Source: Coccinella septempunctata (Eukaryota; Arthropoda; Insecta; Coleoptera; Coccinellidae). From it: a DNA stretch of 64,000 bases. A program made the position numbers and the translations under genes. Below, one piece after another: positions 13,775 through 26,458 of this stretch. The stretch is taken from positions 43,450,116 to 43,514,115 of the forward strand of contig NC_058190.1 in the NCBI RefSeq assembly GCF_907165205.1, read 5' to 3'. The notes under the pieces were generated by a model. It saw only the letters and a list, made by a program, of their open reading frames with translations. It made no database searches and was not told the DNA's origin. Position 1 is the stretch's first letter. Every line of letters starts with the position of its first letter.

Positions 13775-15699
13775 TCATTCGAATAAAATAACTAGTACGA
13801 AATACAACGATCCAAAATAATAATAATTCTTATCGAATAATTTACAACTTTTAGAATGTGTTCGTTTCCTCGACGGTGTTGAAATTCTCACGGGCAAGCG
13901 AGTTGTGGAAATTTCTCTGATATCCGCTTTTTTCGGTAATATTTTAAACAGTGCCAATTTTATCTCCTGCGAATACTTCTTCTTCCATTCTATATTACTT
14001 GCGATCCTCTCCAAGATCAGATTCGTCTTCTCTTTGTGATCTTGGAACATCTCATTCTGAAATACTTGCTTCAAGTGATCTAGACTTTGCGTTTCATGCA
14101 GTTGATCGGATATTTCGAGAATTTGTTGTACGAAAACCCCTGATCCATCGGGCTCTTCGAGAACAGGCTCGATGTCCCGGATAACGCTCGGTATTGAATC
14201 GATCAGCATCATTTTGGTTTTCAATAAATCGAGTAGTTCTCGTGTATCATTTCGGAATATTCTTCTAACAGATTTCGGGAATTCGGTTTTTGTTGAGGGT
14301 TTACACAGCAAACCGACCCTTAGGTCCTCAATTAAGTCTTTGCTCACATCTTGATCCAGTAGGCTTGAAAGATATTGACCGTTCTCTTCTGGACCGTTTT
14401 TAACGGCCAGGCAGAAAACCAATGCTCGTATATCTTCATTCAGCGTAAGGTTCGGGAAAGAATCTTTGAATTCTTTGAAAAGTTCGAGTACCACATCCAT
14501 ACAGCCTAGAATACCGGAATCACAGGCCAACCTTATGATTATTTCCCTGAAATGTTGTTTTTTCCTAGATAAACCTTCGAACTCGAAAAGTTCTTCGGAA
14601 AAATAGGGTTGCAACAATATTCTAGTGTATTCTTCCTTCAATCCAACTATGGACCATGATAACCAGTCTAGTTTCTCCAAATACGCCACTGCAGCTTTCC
14701 ACACCTCTGGGTTGGTTTCGTGTTTCAAATATAAAAGAGTTGTCAACATTGAGCTGTGTGAGAGGAGACCATTGTACGCTAGATGCCCTGCATCAAGGAT
14801 GAGCTTGTAGCGGTCCCAGAAGGGTAACATTTCGAAAAGCGACTCATCATTCAAAGTTTCAGTTATGAGTTCCCAGTTGGTTTCGTCATATTTAACTATG
14901 AACATACTCGTTGACTGAAGGTTGATCAAAATCCAATCCGAAGACCTCAATTGATCGATAACAAGAGGTTCCCTGGGACACTTCATCCATATTTTCGGGA
15001 CTGTATTCTTGAATTTTTTTTCACAATTTGTTGTGTAAGATATAGGTATCCACCAGCAACCCTCATCCTTCTCTTCTATTTTGTTGTGAGAAAATGTTCT
15101 TTGTTCAAGTGTTGCGGTTCCCTTAATGTAATCTCTGGTTACCTCAACTATGGGGTATCTTTTTTGCTTGGTCCACGAGCTGAATACTGTACTGATATCT
15201 AGATCTTTCGGAAAATCTTCCGGTGGTGTTGTTTCTTTTAGTGCTACCCATAGATCTTCTTCATCGAAGTTTTGATACTTGAATTTGTTCAGAAGATACT
15301 TGATCGTTTTCTTAAAATCTCTCATACCCAGGGACATTTGTATCATTCTAGTTAATAAATTTCCTTTTTCATAGGTTCCATCAGTATACATTTGCATAGT
15401 ATGGAAAATATTTGTCGGACAATAATCCAAGCTTATCGGGTAAGAGAACTTTTGATCGATGGTGTTCTCGATCTCTTCTGCTATAATTGAATCTCTCCTT
15501 TCAGAACCATATTTTTCTCTCAACATACTCGTGAAATAGTTATTTATTCCTTCTTTCAGCCAAAGTTCTGCAAAGCATTTCATAGTTATCAAATTTCCAA
15601 TCCACATATGAACCAATTCATGGGCAATAATATACAATATCCTTTTTTTTCCCATAGAACCTTTTTCAGCAATGATTAGTCCCCAATTCTCACAAGCAC
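13775..15699 (-). CDS. Aminopeptidase N, alternative terminal exon C
   Basis: This large exon encodes the catalytic and C-terminal domains of an M1 zinc aminopeptidase. Its acceptor (TTTGCAG, AG at 15701-15700) enters a split glycine codon, as in exons A and B, and joined to the shared exons 1 and 2 it gives 2793 nt, a 930-residue protein. It starts with (G)ACENWG, a variant of the GAMEN exopeptidase motif, then HELVHMWIGN with the third zinc ligand in LWLKEG 19 residues after the second histidine, then GTYEKG with the likely catalytic tyrosine. The C-terminal ERAP1-like region follows, and a short hydrophobic tail ending VLVILFE suggests a GPI anchor. The family trims N-terminal residues from peptides at the gut brush border. 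There are no internal stops. No upstream N-terminal exons lie between this exon and exon B. Confidence 0.85.
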
Positions 15700-17926
15700 C
15701 TGCAAATTTGGGAAATAAGAGATCATCAGAAAAAATCAACTTGAACTTATTTTCATTATATTTACGATTTTTTCGCACATTTGTTCTTAAGACAAAACTC
15801 TGATTTCCGAAGGAAGAAAGCTACAAACTATGAATTTTCAGGGTTGATTTGGGTTCCTTATGAGTCGGTTAAGTTTGACAATGGGAGGAATCCGTTTGAT
15901 GGTTTCGGAGTTACATATTGCTTCGATTTGTTCCCTATGAAAGAAAATATCGATCCTGAAGAGTACCTATACAAATATTGCAGAATTTTGTCATAATCGT
16001 ATCACTGGAAATAAAACGAAAAGTTCAAACAAAATTTACTTCTCAGGAGCTATTCGCTGGATGACAATAAAATATTGCAAGATGTTATTTTAGGGCCTAG
16101 AGTCAATTTTATTTATTCACTCAATATTAATGAATTTTTTTTGGGAGTACTAAGCCCTGGTTGAAGGAGTTAAGATGGGTCTGGATATAAAATTGAATAA
16201 GCATGAAAAAGCTCGTCACTTCGTAATGCCTTCCTCATTTTTTAAGGAATATGCTGTAACTAGCAGTTGAATGAGTTTTCTCTTATTCAAGAAGCTATAT
16301 ACTCTGTACTGTCTATTTTTCATTGTAGAATCAATAGAACTATAAGCGAGATTTAGTCCCCAAGTTTTCATCGAATTAGTTTTCAAGGAACTCTCACCCG
16401 AATTGTTTCACTTTTTCACTGATTACGTTTGTGAAGAAGAAAATTCATTCATTTCCTAGATGCCTTTAATTTCATTGTATTACAGTACAAAGATCTTCTA
16501 CTGAAAAGATTTCGTTCTTACGAAAGCGTGGAAGAGCCACAATATAATCAAAAATATGTTTTGCTCAATTCCGACATTAAAAAAAAAACTCTATTCAGTG
16601 TCTACTCAATATAGGGTTTTCTATGCCGAAATATATCATTTTCCGATAAGCAGAAGCATTAATGATAGGACGTAATATACAGGGTCTTTCACGAGGAACC
16701 TCATCCATATTTATACGGGAAACTACTGAACGTATTTTCATGAAATTCAGCACTTATAAGTATTTCACGATGCTGATGAAATCTAAAATATTTTCAAGGC
16801 ATGAGCACCTCCGGTTTTTCCGGAAATGACGTCAACTTCCGTTTTTCAAATTAGAACACCATTTTTTTATTGCAGAAATAGATTCCTTAGAAAATTTCAA
16901 GTTATTTTGATGTAACATTTTTCAGTTTTGGTTGAAAAATTCTCTCTGAGCGGGAAAATTCGAAAAAAAAATCGAAAATAGAGCTCCGCTGAAACAAGAA
17001 AAACTTCGAGGTTTTTGGATGGAAAATTTTCATTTTTGGGATTTTTCAAGATGTAAGATTGATGTATCCACTTTAAAAATCGAAATCGCGATTCATGATA
17101 CAGGGGGTGAAAAAATCGCTTTCAAAGTTAGGGATGACAAATCGTGAAAAATCAATTTTTTCAAATTAGAACCCCATTTTTTTATGGCAGATATTGAATC
17201 TACATTAAAAAATAATGTGAGTGTATGCATCACACCCTCGCCCTAAGGTGGATATTTTCTGAGTTATTCACAAAAAACTGTTTTTCGTCTTGAATTTTCA
17301 GCTATTTCTTTTCCCTTCACGCCAAAAAGATGAAATTTTCAGAAACTGTTATTTGAACCATGCTGTAGATTTTTCACCCCTTCTTGAAACCGACTTCAAG
17401 TTACTATTAGGAGAACCATGGCAAGCTCTCGCAGTTATAACTAGAGAAGATGCTCAAAGTTTTGACCGTTAATTTCTAGACATTTATTTATACGTCTCAG
17501 GAATGCTTCGTGCGTTGCTCTTCTTATTTCATCGGGAGGAAGAGATCTGCAAAAGTGTTTAAAAACCAAATTGAGTTTCAAAACTATGAATCTAAAAATC
17601 TAAACAAACCTGAACGCATTTCTGACTCGTTCAATATATGGGTGAGGTTCCTCGTGAAAGACCCTGTATATTCGTTGCTGTTTCAACGAATTGTATATTA
17701 TGGTTCCCACATGTACAAATAATGTGATTTTTATGTAAAAGGGTTGTTCTTTTATATTCCTTTTTCGAGTATTCTACTTGATGATAGAAGCTTTCCCTCT
17801 ATGAATAAATAAGTTGAAATCACGAGAGAGTGAAAAAAATATTTTCAAAATATTTTGTGGCCTTTCTACGCCTTCCTATGTTATAATTCCCACTCTAAAA
17901 TAAAAAGTTTTTCTGCGATCAATAAT
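15700..17926. other. Spacer between aminopeptidase exons C and B
   Basis: On the minus strand this would be intron for any transcript using exon C. I searched it for the exon 1 and exon 2 hallmarks of the aminopeptidase (signal peptide, PTWARKAFPCFD) and saw none. The short plus-strand open frame at 15781-15996 resembles no family. Bases 16676-17670 are an inverted-repeat element. Confidence 0.5.
16676..17670. mobile_element. Inverted-repeat DNA element (MITE-like), about 1 kb
   Basis: The left end TATACAGGGTCTTTCACGAG continues for 31 bases and is matched by the inverse of 17640-17670 with one mismatch. The interior is AT-rich, with no convincing transposase. TATA at both ends may include a TA target duplication. 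It lies between aminopeptidase exons C and B. Confidence 0.75.
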
Positions 17927-19836
17927 TTACTCGAAAAAAATCACGATTACAAAGCACAGTGCAGTGAAATAATAGTTCGCATCGAATAATTCACAGGAAG
18001 AAGGAGGTTTTCTCACAGGCTTATCAGTTTGTCCTGGAACACGAGTTGTGGTTGTTTCTTCGGTGTGATTTTTGCTCCGTAAAATTTTCAATAACGCCAT
18101 TTTGATCTCTTCGGAATAATTCGTCTTCCATTCCACATTACTATTGATTCTCTCCACGATCATATCCGTTTTCTGTTTGAAAACTCGAAACTTCTCCTCT
18201 TCGAACAGACCTTTCAAACGGTTCAGTATTTTAGGCTCATGAATCTGACTGGATAGTAGGAGAATTGAATCTACGAAAACTGCAGTTGCATAACGATCTT
18301 GCAGAATGTTTTCGAGTTCCTGGATTATGCTATCTACTGGATCTATCGCCAAGCTTTCGGCTTTTAAAAGCTCGAATATTTGATTTGTATCATTTCGGAA
18401 GATACTACCAGTAGATTTTCCAATTCTAGGTTCGTTTTTAAGACACAAAAAACTGGCTTGGAGGTCAGGCAATAAATCCATTCCCAAGTCCACTGACTTC
18501 AACAAATTCAAGATAAACTTCGTGTTTTCTTCCGGACCATATTTTACTGCAAGGCAGAAAACCAGTGCTCGAAGATCTTCATGCAGTGTTACGTTCGGGA
18601 AAGAAGTTTTGAATTCATCGAAAAGTCTAAAAACCTCCTCTGTACACACTTGAACACCGGATTCACAGGCTGTTTTTATAATTAGTTCGTTGAAATTCTG
18701 TTCTTTTTTTGATAAGCACTCGAAATCGAAAATTTTTGTGGAAAAATGGCGTTGAACCAATATTCTCATATATTCATTCTTCAATTCAATTATGTCGTTT
18801 GATAACCAATTCAGCTTGGAGAGGTATGTCAGAGCAGCCCTCCACACCTCTGCGTTGGTTTCATGTTTCAAGAACAGAAGAGTTGTCAACACTGATTCAT
18901 GTGAAAGAAGTCCGAAATGTGAAAGATAAGATGCATCGAGTACAAGCTTGAATCGATCCCAAAATGGTATGACTTCAAAGATCTCATCATTTGTTAGAGT
19001 ATCCGTTATGAGGTTCCAGTTGGTATCGTCATATTTAACTATGAACATACCAGCTGACTGAAGGTTGATTAGGATCCATTCTGATGGCTTTAAGTCAGAT
19101 ATAACAAGCGGTTCTTTTGGACATTTCAACCAAGTTTTGGCGGCTGTATGGTCGTGATTTTTCTCAGATTTCGTAGTGTAAGATACAGGTATCCACCAGC
19201 AGCTGTCCTCGTCTCTGGAGTAAAATCTCCTTTGCTGCAGTTTTGCTGATCCGGTATCGTAATTTCTGTTAACTTCAACCAGAGGGTATCCGACTTGCTT
19301 GGTCCACGAGCTGAAGACCTCATGTATGTCAGCTTGTTCCGGGAAATTTTCTGATTTCGATGTTTCTTTGAGTGCCGCCCCTAGATCGTCTTCATCGTAG
19401 TTCTTATACGTGAATTTCTTCAGAAGTACCTGCATCGTTTTCTTGAGATCGTTTATGCCCAGAAACTTTTGAAACATTCTTGTAAACAAAGCACCCCTAT
19501 GATAGGTATTCTGGCCATACATATCCATAAGCACATCCTTATCATCCGGACAATATTCTAGGCTCAGTGCTGTAGTAGAGAACTGAGCCATGAGGGTGAT
19601 GAAATCATCTGCGATAACGGAATCCCCAATTTGCTCTTCATAAAATTCGTCTTTCAAGATATTTGTGTAGTACGTCGTTAGTCCTTCTTTTAGCCAAAGT
19701 TCTCCGAAACATTTCATTGTCATTAAATTTCCAATCCACATATGTACCAGCTCGTGAGCGATAGTACCCAAGACCGCCTTTTTACTATGTACTGCTGTTT
19801 CTTCAGCAATGATAAGTCCCCAATTCTCTTCTGCAC
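17927..19836 (-). CDS. Aminopeptidase N, alternative terminal exon B
   Basis: This is the second large terminal exon of the M1 aminopeptidase locus. The acceptor (TTTGCAG, AG at 19838-19837) enters the same split glycine codon. Joined to exons 1 and 2 it gives 2778 nt, a 925-residue protein. It reads (G)AEENWG at the exopeptidase motif, so the usual methionine is glutamate here, followed by HELVHMWIGN, LWLKEG and NTYHRG. The zinc ligands and tyrosine are kept. The C-terminus has a Thr-rich stretch and a hydrophobic tail (VIVIFFE), suggesting GPI anchoring. The frame is intact over 1.9 kb. No own N-terminal exons were found in the 1.3 kb before exon A. Confidence 0.85.
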
Positions 19837-21131
19837 CTGCAAATTTTGGAGATTAGAGATCATCAAAGCAAATCGAATGAACCTTATTTTATCAACAATA
19901 GATGTGGCCGATACTGAACTATATGATTTTCACTACGTATTTTCTGAATTATTACACGTCATCGTCTCCAGGTATTATATTTATTCATTGGGCGAATTTG
20001 GAACTGTGTATATCCAATACTGATGAGTCTCACTCTTGAGAGATTAAATTATTTTTTTATAATGACCTTTTCCTTCACCACATATTCCATCAACAATGAT
20101 GAATATGAACTAGGTAAGAACTATCAGCTAAGATGGTTTTTCAAGAATGATTCTTTGCAGTCACATTTGGCCAGACCAAATAAGGACAAGTTTTCAAAAG
20201 CTGCGTCAATCTTATCAGGAGCACAGTGAAACCTTTTATCATATTATATACAGGATACGACTGAACGGATCTACGAGTCTCAAAATGCCATGAAAAAAGA
20301 TGAGAGTTGGAGAAAAACGGTTTTATTTATCATTATATATATCATTATAGTTTTGGTACTCAAGTTTTAAAACGATATAGCTAAGAAGTCGCAAATGAGC
20401 AAACCATGTCCCTTCTCAGTGAGAACATTCGCCCCATTAACATCTGCCTCAAAACAGAGATTGAAATTCGAGCTATGTATATGTATCACTAAGAACTTTC
20501 TGTGACGATAACATTGTTCTTTTCGGAAAAGTGAGGGCCTATCACTCCACTCCACTTTAGGTGCGTGAATTGGATTTTCATGGAGTTGACGAGGGTTAAC
20601 AGCAGCCAGTAATGGAAATTCGAAAATGTGCCTCATCGAGTCATCACTACTGAAAAAGTTTTTATTTTCCGACACATTTCGGTCCAAATCATGGTGACGA
20701 CTAAGAACTACAGACCCTAAGGAACACATAGAGCTCTTGCGGACCTACCTGCCTTCACCACAGCCCGAGCATGACCTTTCCAATACGAAATTCTTCAATG
20801 GGTTCTGCCGCACCCTATAATATGATAGGAAGTGACTTGAAATATTGACTCAGCTTATCCCTTGGTCTGGACAACAAAATGATGATGTATGGCGTAATCT
20901 ACACAGAACAGCGAAATTGCAAATTTCGAATATCACAAACAATAATGAATTATTCCGATCGCTGTTTTTTTTTGGGCCAAAAAAATCGAACATGCCTTTG
21001 ACATGCCAGACTTTCATAAAAATAACTGGTGTTCATAGAGTGATTGGGATGACACTAGGGGAATTTTCTAGGAAAACTCAAAACGCATCCAGGATGCGAT
21101 GAATGGATTATTAACTACCACAATCGATAAT
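19837..21131. other. Spacer between aminopeptidase exons B and A
   Basis: There is no aminopeptidase N-terminal exon here on the minus strand. The intronic bases just outside exons B and C are alike (AGAGATCATCA in the plus-strand reading), so some intron was copied with the exons. About 20249-20825 has weak inverted ends (TATACAGGATACGACTGAAC against the inverse of GTTCTGCCGCACCCTATAAT) and may be a decayed noncoding element. Confidence 0.45.
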
Positions 21132-23053
21132 TTATTCGAATAAAGTGAAGAAAACTAAGCACAATGCAGACCAATAACAATTCCTGCCAAATAATTTAGA
21201 AGATCTTGAAGACATTCTTCGTGTTTCAACTGGTTTGGAGCTCCTAGCGGGGATAAGCTTGGTGGAACTTTCCTCACTCTGATTTTTTCTCCCTGTAATT
21301 TTCAACAATGCCAATTTTATCTCCTCCGAATACTTTTTCTTCCACTCGATATTGCTTCTGATCCTCTTCAAGATCCGATTTGTCTTCCATTTGTCAATTA
21401 GAAACATCTTATTTTCAAATAGACTCTCCAAGTGGTTGAGCATTTCCTTTTCATGAATTCGATCGGACATTTCGAGGATTCCATCAACGAAGATCTTGGG
21501 TCCGTCAATTTCTCGCAGAACGGGTTCGATATCCTGGATTATGCTTGATACTTGATTGATCTTCATCTTTCTGGTAGTGAATAATTCTATTATTTTCCTG
21601 GAATTCTTGGAAAACATTCTTCTTGCTGCTGTATCAGGTTTTTGTTCTCTACAATGCAAGGACCACAATGCGTCATTTCCTACATCCCCTCCTGAATATT
21701 TGTCATATAAATCCATGAGAATCATACTATTCTCTTCTGGGCCATGTCTATTGGCGAGACAAAAAACCAGCCTCCGAGTAGGTCTATCCTTCAGCGTTAT
21801 TGTCTGGGAAGAATTTACGAACTCGTTGAAAAGTCTAAGAGCCTCGTCGATACATTTTACAATACCAGAATTACAAGCTGTTTTTACAATATGTTCCCTG
21901 AAATCCTGTTCTTTCTCGGATAAACCCCCCAACTGGAACATTTCTTCAGAAAAATGGGTCTGAACCAAAGTTTTCATATAATCATCCTTCAATACAGTTA
22001 TGTCCTTCGATAACCAATCCAGATGATTGAAATATTCTAGAGCAATGGACCAAACCAGTGCGTTTGTTTCGTGTTGCAGGTATAGAAGAGTTGTCAGCAA
22101 TGATTCATGGGAAAGGAGTCCGAACTGTGTGAGCTGATTTGCGTCCAGGATGAGCTTGAATCTATCCAAAGATGGAATGTCTTCGAGGCGCGACTTATCA
22201 CTCAGAGTTTTAGTTATAAGGTTCCAGTTGGCGTCATCATATTTAACTATAAACATGCCCATGGTTTGAAGGTTGACTAATATCCATTCCGAAGACTTCA
22301 ATTCCTTTATAACGAGAGGTTGCTTGGGACAAGTCATCCATATTTCCGCTACTGTATTCTTTGAGTTTTTCTCACATTTTGTTTTGTAAGTTATAGGTAT
22401 CCACCAGCAGATTCCCGCATCTTTATCTGGTTCTTCAGAGTGAAATATTCTTTGTTGCAATGTTGCGGTTCCGCTAGTGTAATCTCTGGTTACCTCAACT
22501 ATGGGGTATCCTTTTTGCTTGGTCCATGATCTGAAGACTTCATGGAAACTTAGGTGATTTGGAAAATTTTCAGGAGGTGTTGTTTCTTTCAGAACCTCCC
22601 ATAAGTCATCTTCATCGAAGTTTTGAAATTTGAATTTGTTCAGAAGAAGCTGTATTGGCTTTTTCATATTCGTCAAGCCAAGTGTCATTTGTATCATTCT
22701 AGTGAATAAACTTCCCTTGAAATAAGTATCCTTTCCATAAGCTTTCAAAATTGTGCTTTCATCGGTTGGGCAATGTTCGAGGCTCAGTGGTCCAATATCC
22801 GTTTGACCCATGATACGCGTGAACTCATCTGCAATATCTGAATCCCTACTTGTGGTTTCTTCGAATTTATCTGTCAGAATACTATCGTGATAATTTGTTA
22901 TTCCCTCTTTGAGCCACACCTCTGAAAAGCATTTCATAGTTATTACATTTCCTATCCACATATGAACCAACTCGTGAGCAACAATTTGCAATACTTGATC
23001 TTCCTGTACGGCTTTCTCTTCGGCAATGATAAGTCCCCAATTCTCACAAGCAC
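21132..23053 (-). CDS. Aminopeptidase N, alternative terminal exon A
   Basis: This is the terminal exon nearest the shared N-terminal exons. The acceptor is TTTGCAG (AG at 23055-23054). Spliced to exons 1 and 2 it gives 2790 nt and a 929-residue protein, a normal length for insect aminopeptidase N. The exopeptidase motif GACEN falls at residues 290-294, with glycine 290 split by the intron; HELVH is at 316-320 and the third zinc ligand is Glu339 in VWLKEG. YFKGSLFTRM holds the likely catalytic tyrosine. The C-terminal region ends in a Ser/Arg-rich linker and the hydrophobic tail LCLVFFTLFE, fitting a GPI anchor. AATAAA overlaps the TAA stop (GAATAAATT). Exons A, B and C are clear paralogues throughout. 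Confidence 0.9.
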
Positions 23054-25084
23054 CTGCAAATTAGAATTGATCAGAACGAACTGATGGGGCCAGAGTTATT
23101 CCTATTCATAGTTCGAGTTTTGGAATCCAGAAGGTTATACTAATTAATGTCGCATGATTCTCGAAGAACGACCATTTCTCTTTGATTTTATTTTTAAGAT
23201 TTCTTCATTCAGCGTTTATTTTTTTTCGATAGATTCTTCAAATCTCAAGAAGGATGAACCGGACATGACTAACCTACCGAAAATGAATAACCAACTAGTT
23301 GAAACAGGGCTGCTCTTTGCCCAGATGGTTGCATCCTTTTTTCAGGATTAGAGAATTCAAATTAGGAAAATTCACTACAATGTAACATCGATTTCAGCCC
23401 ACTTTTCCACCAGAAGTTTCACTACTTTTGATGAATTGTTCAGAACAATATTCCTTTCATTCCATGCTGCCTTAGTGAGAAGCAGAGCCTGCAGAATATG
23501 CGTCCATAGTTTGACTCCAGTACTCATCCAATTAAAAAATAAGCTTTTGTATGAAATAGCAGTCTCTACAATCTACGGAAAGTACCTATGTTATCGGTAC
23601 TTTTGAAGCTAAGGTGATCAGGTAATAACAAAGCTTTAGGATCCATTGGAAGAAAGCAAAATGCTTATATTGAATTGACGTGGCCAATGGGTACTTGAAT
23701 TAATCCAAATGCATATATTTTCACTAGGTGACTCTTTAAGCACTTCACGTGTTTCGCTATCACAATAACATCTTCAGGTCGTTGAAGATACACCTTCATC
23801 CATCTGAAGAAGCTCAGTGGCATCGAGTAATTTATAATACCCAGTTATAGTGGAATTCACCCATGCTAGTGAAAATCATTTAATTCAGTTTCAATTTCCG
23901 AAATGGTTATAGTAACTCATACTAATGTTGACACCCAATAACCAATAACTAAGATCTAGGTAGCATCTTATGACTTGAAACACATAAAGTTCAAACACAG
24001 TGTCATACTTACTGTGCCTATGATTTTTCTGATTTTTAATGGTAATGTTGAATTTATTTACCAAATGACTTCATGAGTCATCGGGTAGGTGAGACATTTC
24101 AAGTAGAAAGTCTTTCATATATATAAATTTTTTTCGACAATATCATAGTTTTGTCTCAGGTTTTTTGGCGGAGAAACCGGTTCATTCGAGCTGATTTTTT
24201 TTTATGTTTATACTCCTTCTCCTACCTTGGCCGTCTTATTGCACTGCTATAACGTCAATGAGTGTGTGTTGACAGTACAGATTACAGAGAAGACGACCGA
24301 AAAAGCTAATGGCACACGAAGAAGGCCAACAGGCCAACTCACACGTACCACAGTGTTTCAAGCTAGGCTAATACCAGGACTCCCGCAAGAAAAACTTTCG
24401 TAGAATCAACTCAACACTAAGAAGCTCCTTCAAATGCCAATACGTAAGCTTCAGGTCATTGTGGGCATGAGCCTGTCAGCGGAAAAAAAATTATAGACTT
24501 ATATTAACAGCCGATCATACACTATGCTAATCTTCAGAACTGGCCAGCCTAAGTGGGTCGCATCTTCGTCGAAGAAGATATAGCAAAGAAGGTGCAATAT
24601 CAGATTGGAAGTACTTGGGTTTCTTCAGTAGCGCCATACGCCACCTCACACTACGTGCATTCTCGTGAAATTAGGTGGTACCGTGCAATAAATTTAAATG
24701 ATTTACTCCTGATTCACTAACTTGACTAACTCGTTAAAGTGTCTTCAGCACTTCCAATGGTATAGACATTTTCGCACAAAAGTTGAAGTCATTTTAATCT
24801 AACTTCACCCATTGTCCAAAAGCTACGCTACATCTAATACTAGTTCTGTCAGTGAGTTTGACTTTGCCTACGTAATTACCCTTCCGATCGGCTTCAAACG
24901 GTATTGCACCTCATTTGTTATATCTTCTTCTATAGGGTATTTCTGATCAGCTGACATTTGGGATTAAGGCTCTGAGTATCTGTACCTCTATCTGAGATGA
25001 CCCCAGGCTTCATACACATGAAAATCAGCGAATCGGATCAAACGAAGCATAAAATTTGAGACATAATGTAAATGATCATAGTAC
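23054..25084 (-). other. Aminopeptidase intron 2
   Basis: This is the 2.0 kb intron between shared exon 2 and terminal exon A. No coding exon or complete repeat was recognised. Transcripts using exon B or C would have introns of about 5.2 or 9.4 kb starting at the same donor. Confidence 0.6.
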
Positions 25085-25579
25085 CTGCGAAGGTTGGATA
25101 GGAATTCACCACCAGGAAGTCAAGCTTGGGAAGTTCGTACTTCATCTCGAAGTAGTCCTCGAGATAGCTCAACATTTCCACTGACTTCTTCAATGCGTAC
25201 TCATGAGGAATATTCGATAGAGGTGGATACCAAAACGTGATCTTGCCTGAAGTTATATTTTTCATACCGTGGTCTAGGATTGCGAATGCCACCAGGTAAG
25301 TAGACATGGTTAAAGTCTTATCAAAGTGTTCCCAAACGTATCCTTCTCTTCCTTCTACAGGCTCGGAGCTCAGTAGTGGCATATTATTCAGGGCGAAAAG
25401 CTTTTCATCGTGTCCCATGGTTAACTGGAATGTGGCTTTCATGTGCGGCAAATCAAAACATGGGAACGCCTTTCGAGCCCAGGTCGGTTCAAAATGTGTG
25501 TTCGCAAGGGTGCCGTATGTGTGATCTGCATTCATATACCAATTTTTATAGAATCCATATGGTGACTGTGTTAGATTAG
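25085..25579 (-). CDS. Aminopeptidase N, shared exon 2
   Basis: This exon codes for residues 125-289 of the M1 aminopeptidase and supplies the first base of codon 290. It contains SPYGFYKNWYMN, the conserved FEPTWARKAFPCFDLP (usually CFDEP, so one Glu-to-Leu change), MSTYLVAFAILD and LPKLDFLVVNSYPTFAG. The acceptor is TTTACAG (AG at 25581-25580) and the donor is GCAG|GTAC at 25085/25084. The last glycine base is the first base of the GxxEN motif, which is completed only by splicing to a terminal exon. Confidence 0.9.
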
Positions 25580-26458
25580 CTGTAAAGGCGAATATTCAAT
25601 AAATTAATAGGCATAGGCAGAAAGAATTAGACAGAATTTAAGTTATTTCAAACACCCTTATGGTAGTTCTTCAAATACAGATTTGTTTTTTTATTTTTAT
25701 TTATATTGTTTTTTCTATTAATGTTTCATTTTCTAGTATATCTTCAACTAATTACTGAGCTCCAATTCAATTGATGGAAGGCGATTTTTTCTTGTTTTTT
25801 TCGTATTTATTCCATTTGGACAACTGAGTTTGGAAAAAGTCCATTTAACTTTAGGGAACCATTGATTCAAAAGTTACGCCCCTCCGATTCCAATGTTTAG
25901 TCTGCCTGGATGACATTTATGAGTCAAGAGCATTTGCTCGTATAACTACATTGCTATAAATCCTCTGTTGCTCTGAAGATAGCGAAGGATGCCAATGCGT
26001 CTTTCTCCAAAGAGACTGAAGGTCTCAGTTGGTTCACCGATGGCTCTGTGTTGTCAACAGGGACTGGAGTGCGGATTGTGGACCTTGATTCAACCAAAGA
26101 GGTTCCTGTTGCATAGTGCGGTCTGAGCACTATTCTTGTCTGTACACTGAAGAATATTCACATAGGAACTCCGGACTACGCATCTACATATTTGTTCATT
26201 TGTTCACCGCACTGATCAAAAATGGCCTCCAGAATAGATTTAACTTTTCGAAGTGGCGTAGCTTTTGAAATAATGGTTTCCTAAGCTACAAACAACATTC
26301 ATTGAACTGAGCTCATTTAGATATATAGGATAAGGCTTGTCGTGCACAAAAATCATCGAAGTATAGTAGGGTATGAAATATACAAAGGCGATATTTAATT
26401 CATTGTGAATAAATTGTACTCTCGAATGGAATGATATGAGTGAAAACGTGAAAAATAC
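25580..26458 (-). other. Aminopeptidase intron 1
   Basis: This 0.9 kb intron lies between exons 1 and 2. It contains the RNase H fragment described at 25970-26160. Nothing else was recognised. Confidence 0.6.
25970..26160 (+). mobile_element. Retroposon RNase H domain fragment
   Basis: The plus strand reads GLSWFTDGSVLSTGTGV, the first catalytic-aspartate motif of an RNase H domain as found in jockey/R1-type non-LTR elements. A TAG stop follows soon after and no reverse transcriptase is seen, so it is a dead fragment. It is antisense to the aminopeptidase intron that contains it. Confidence 0.65.

Noticed and set aside
13775..19836. Terminal exons B and C as two separate complete aminopeptidase genes
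   Set aside because: Neither has a signal-peptide exon or a PTWARKAFPCFD exon in the 2.2 and 1.3 kb spacers before it, and their start phase matches the shared exon 2 exactly. Kept only as an alternative to test with transcripts.
20367..20729. 120-codon minus-strand open frame between terminal exons B and A
   Set aside because: Checked as a possible N-terminal aminopeptidase exon; it has none of the conserved residues and lies within a probable repeat.
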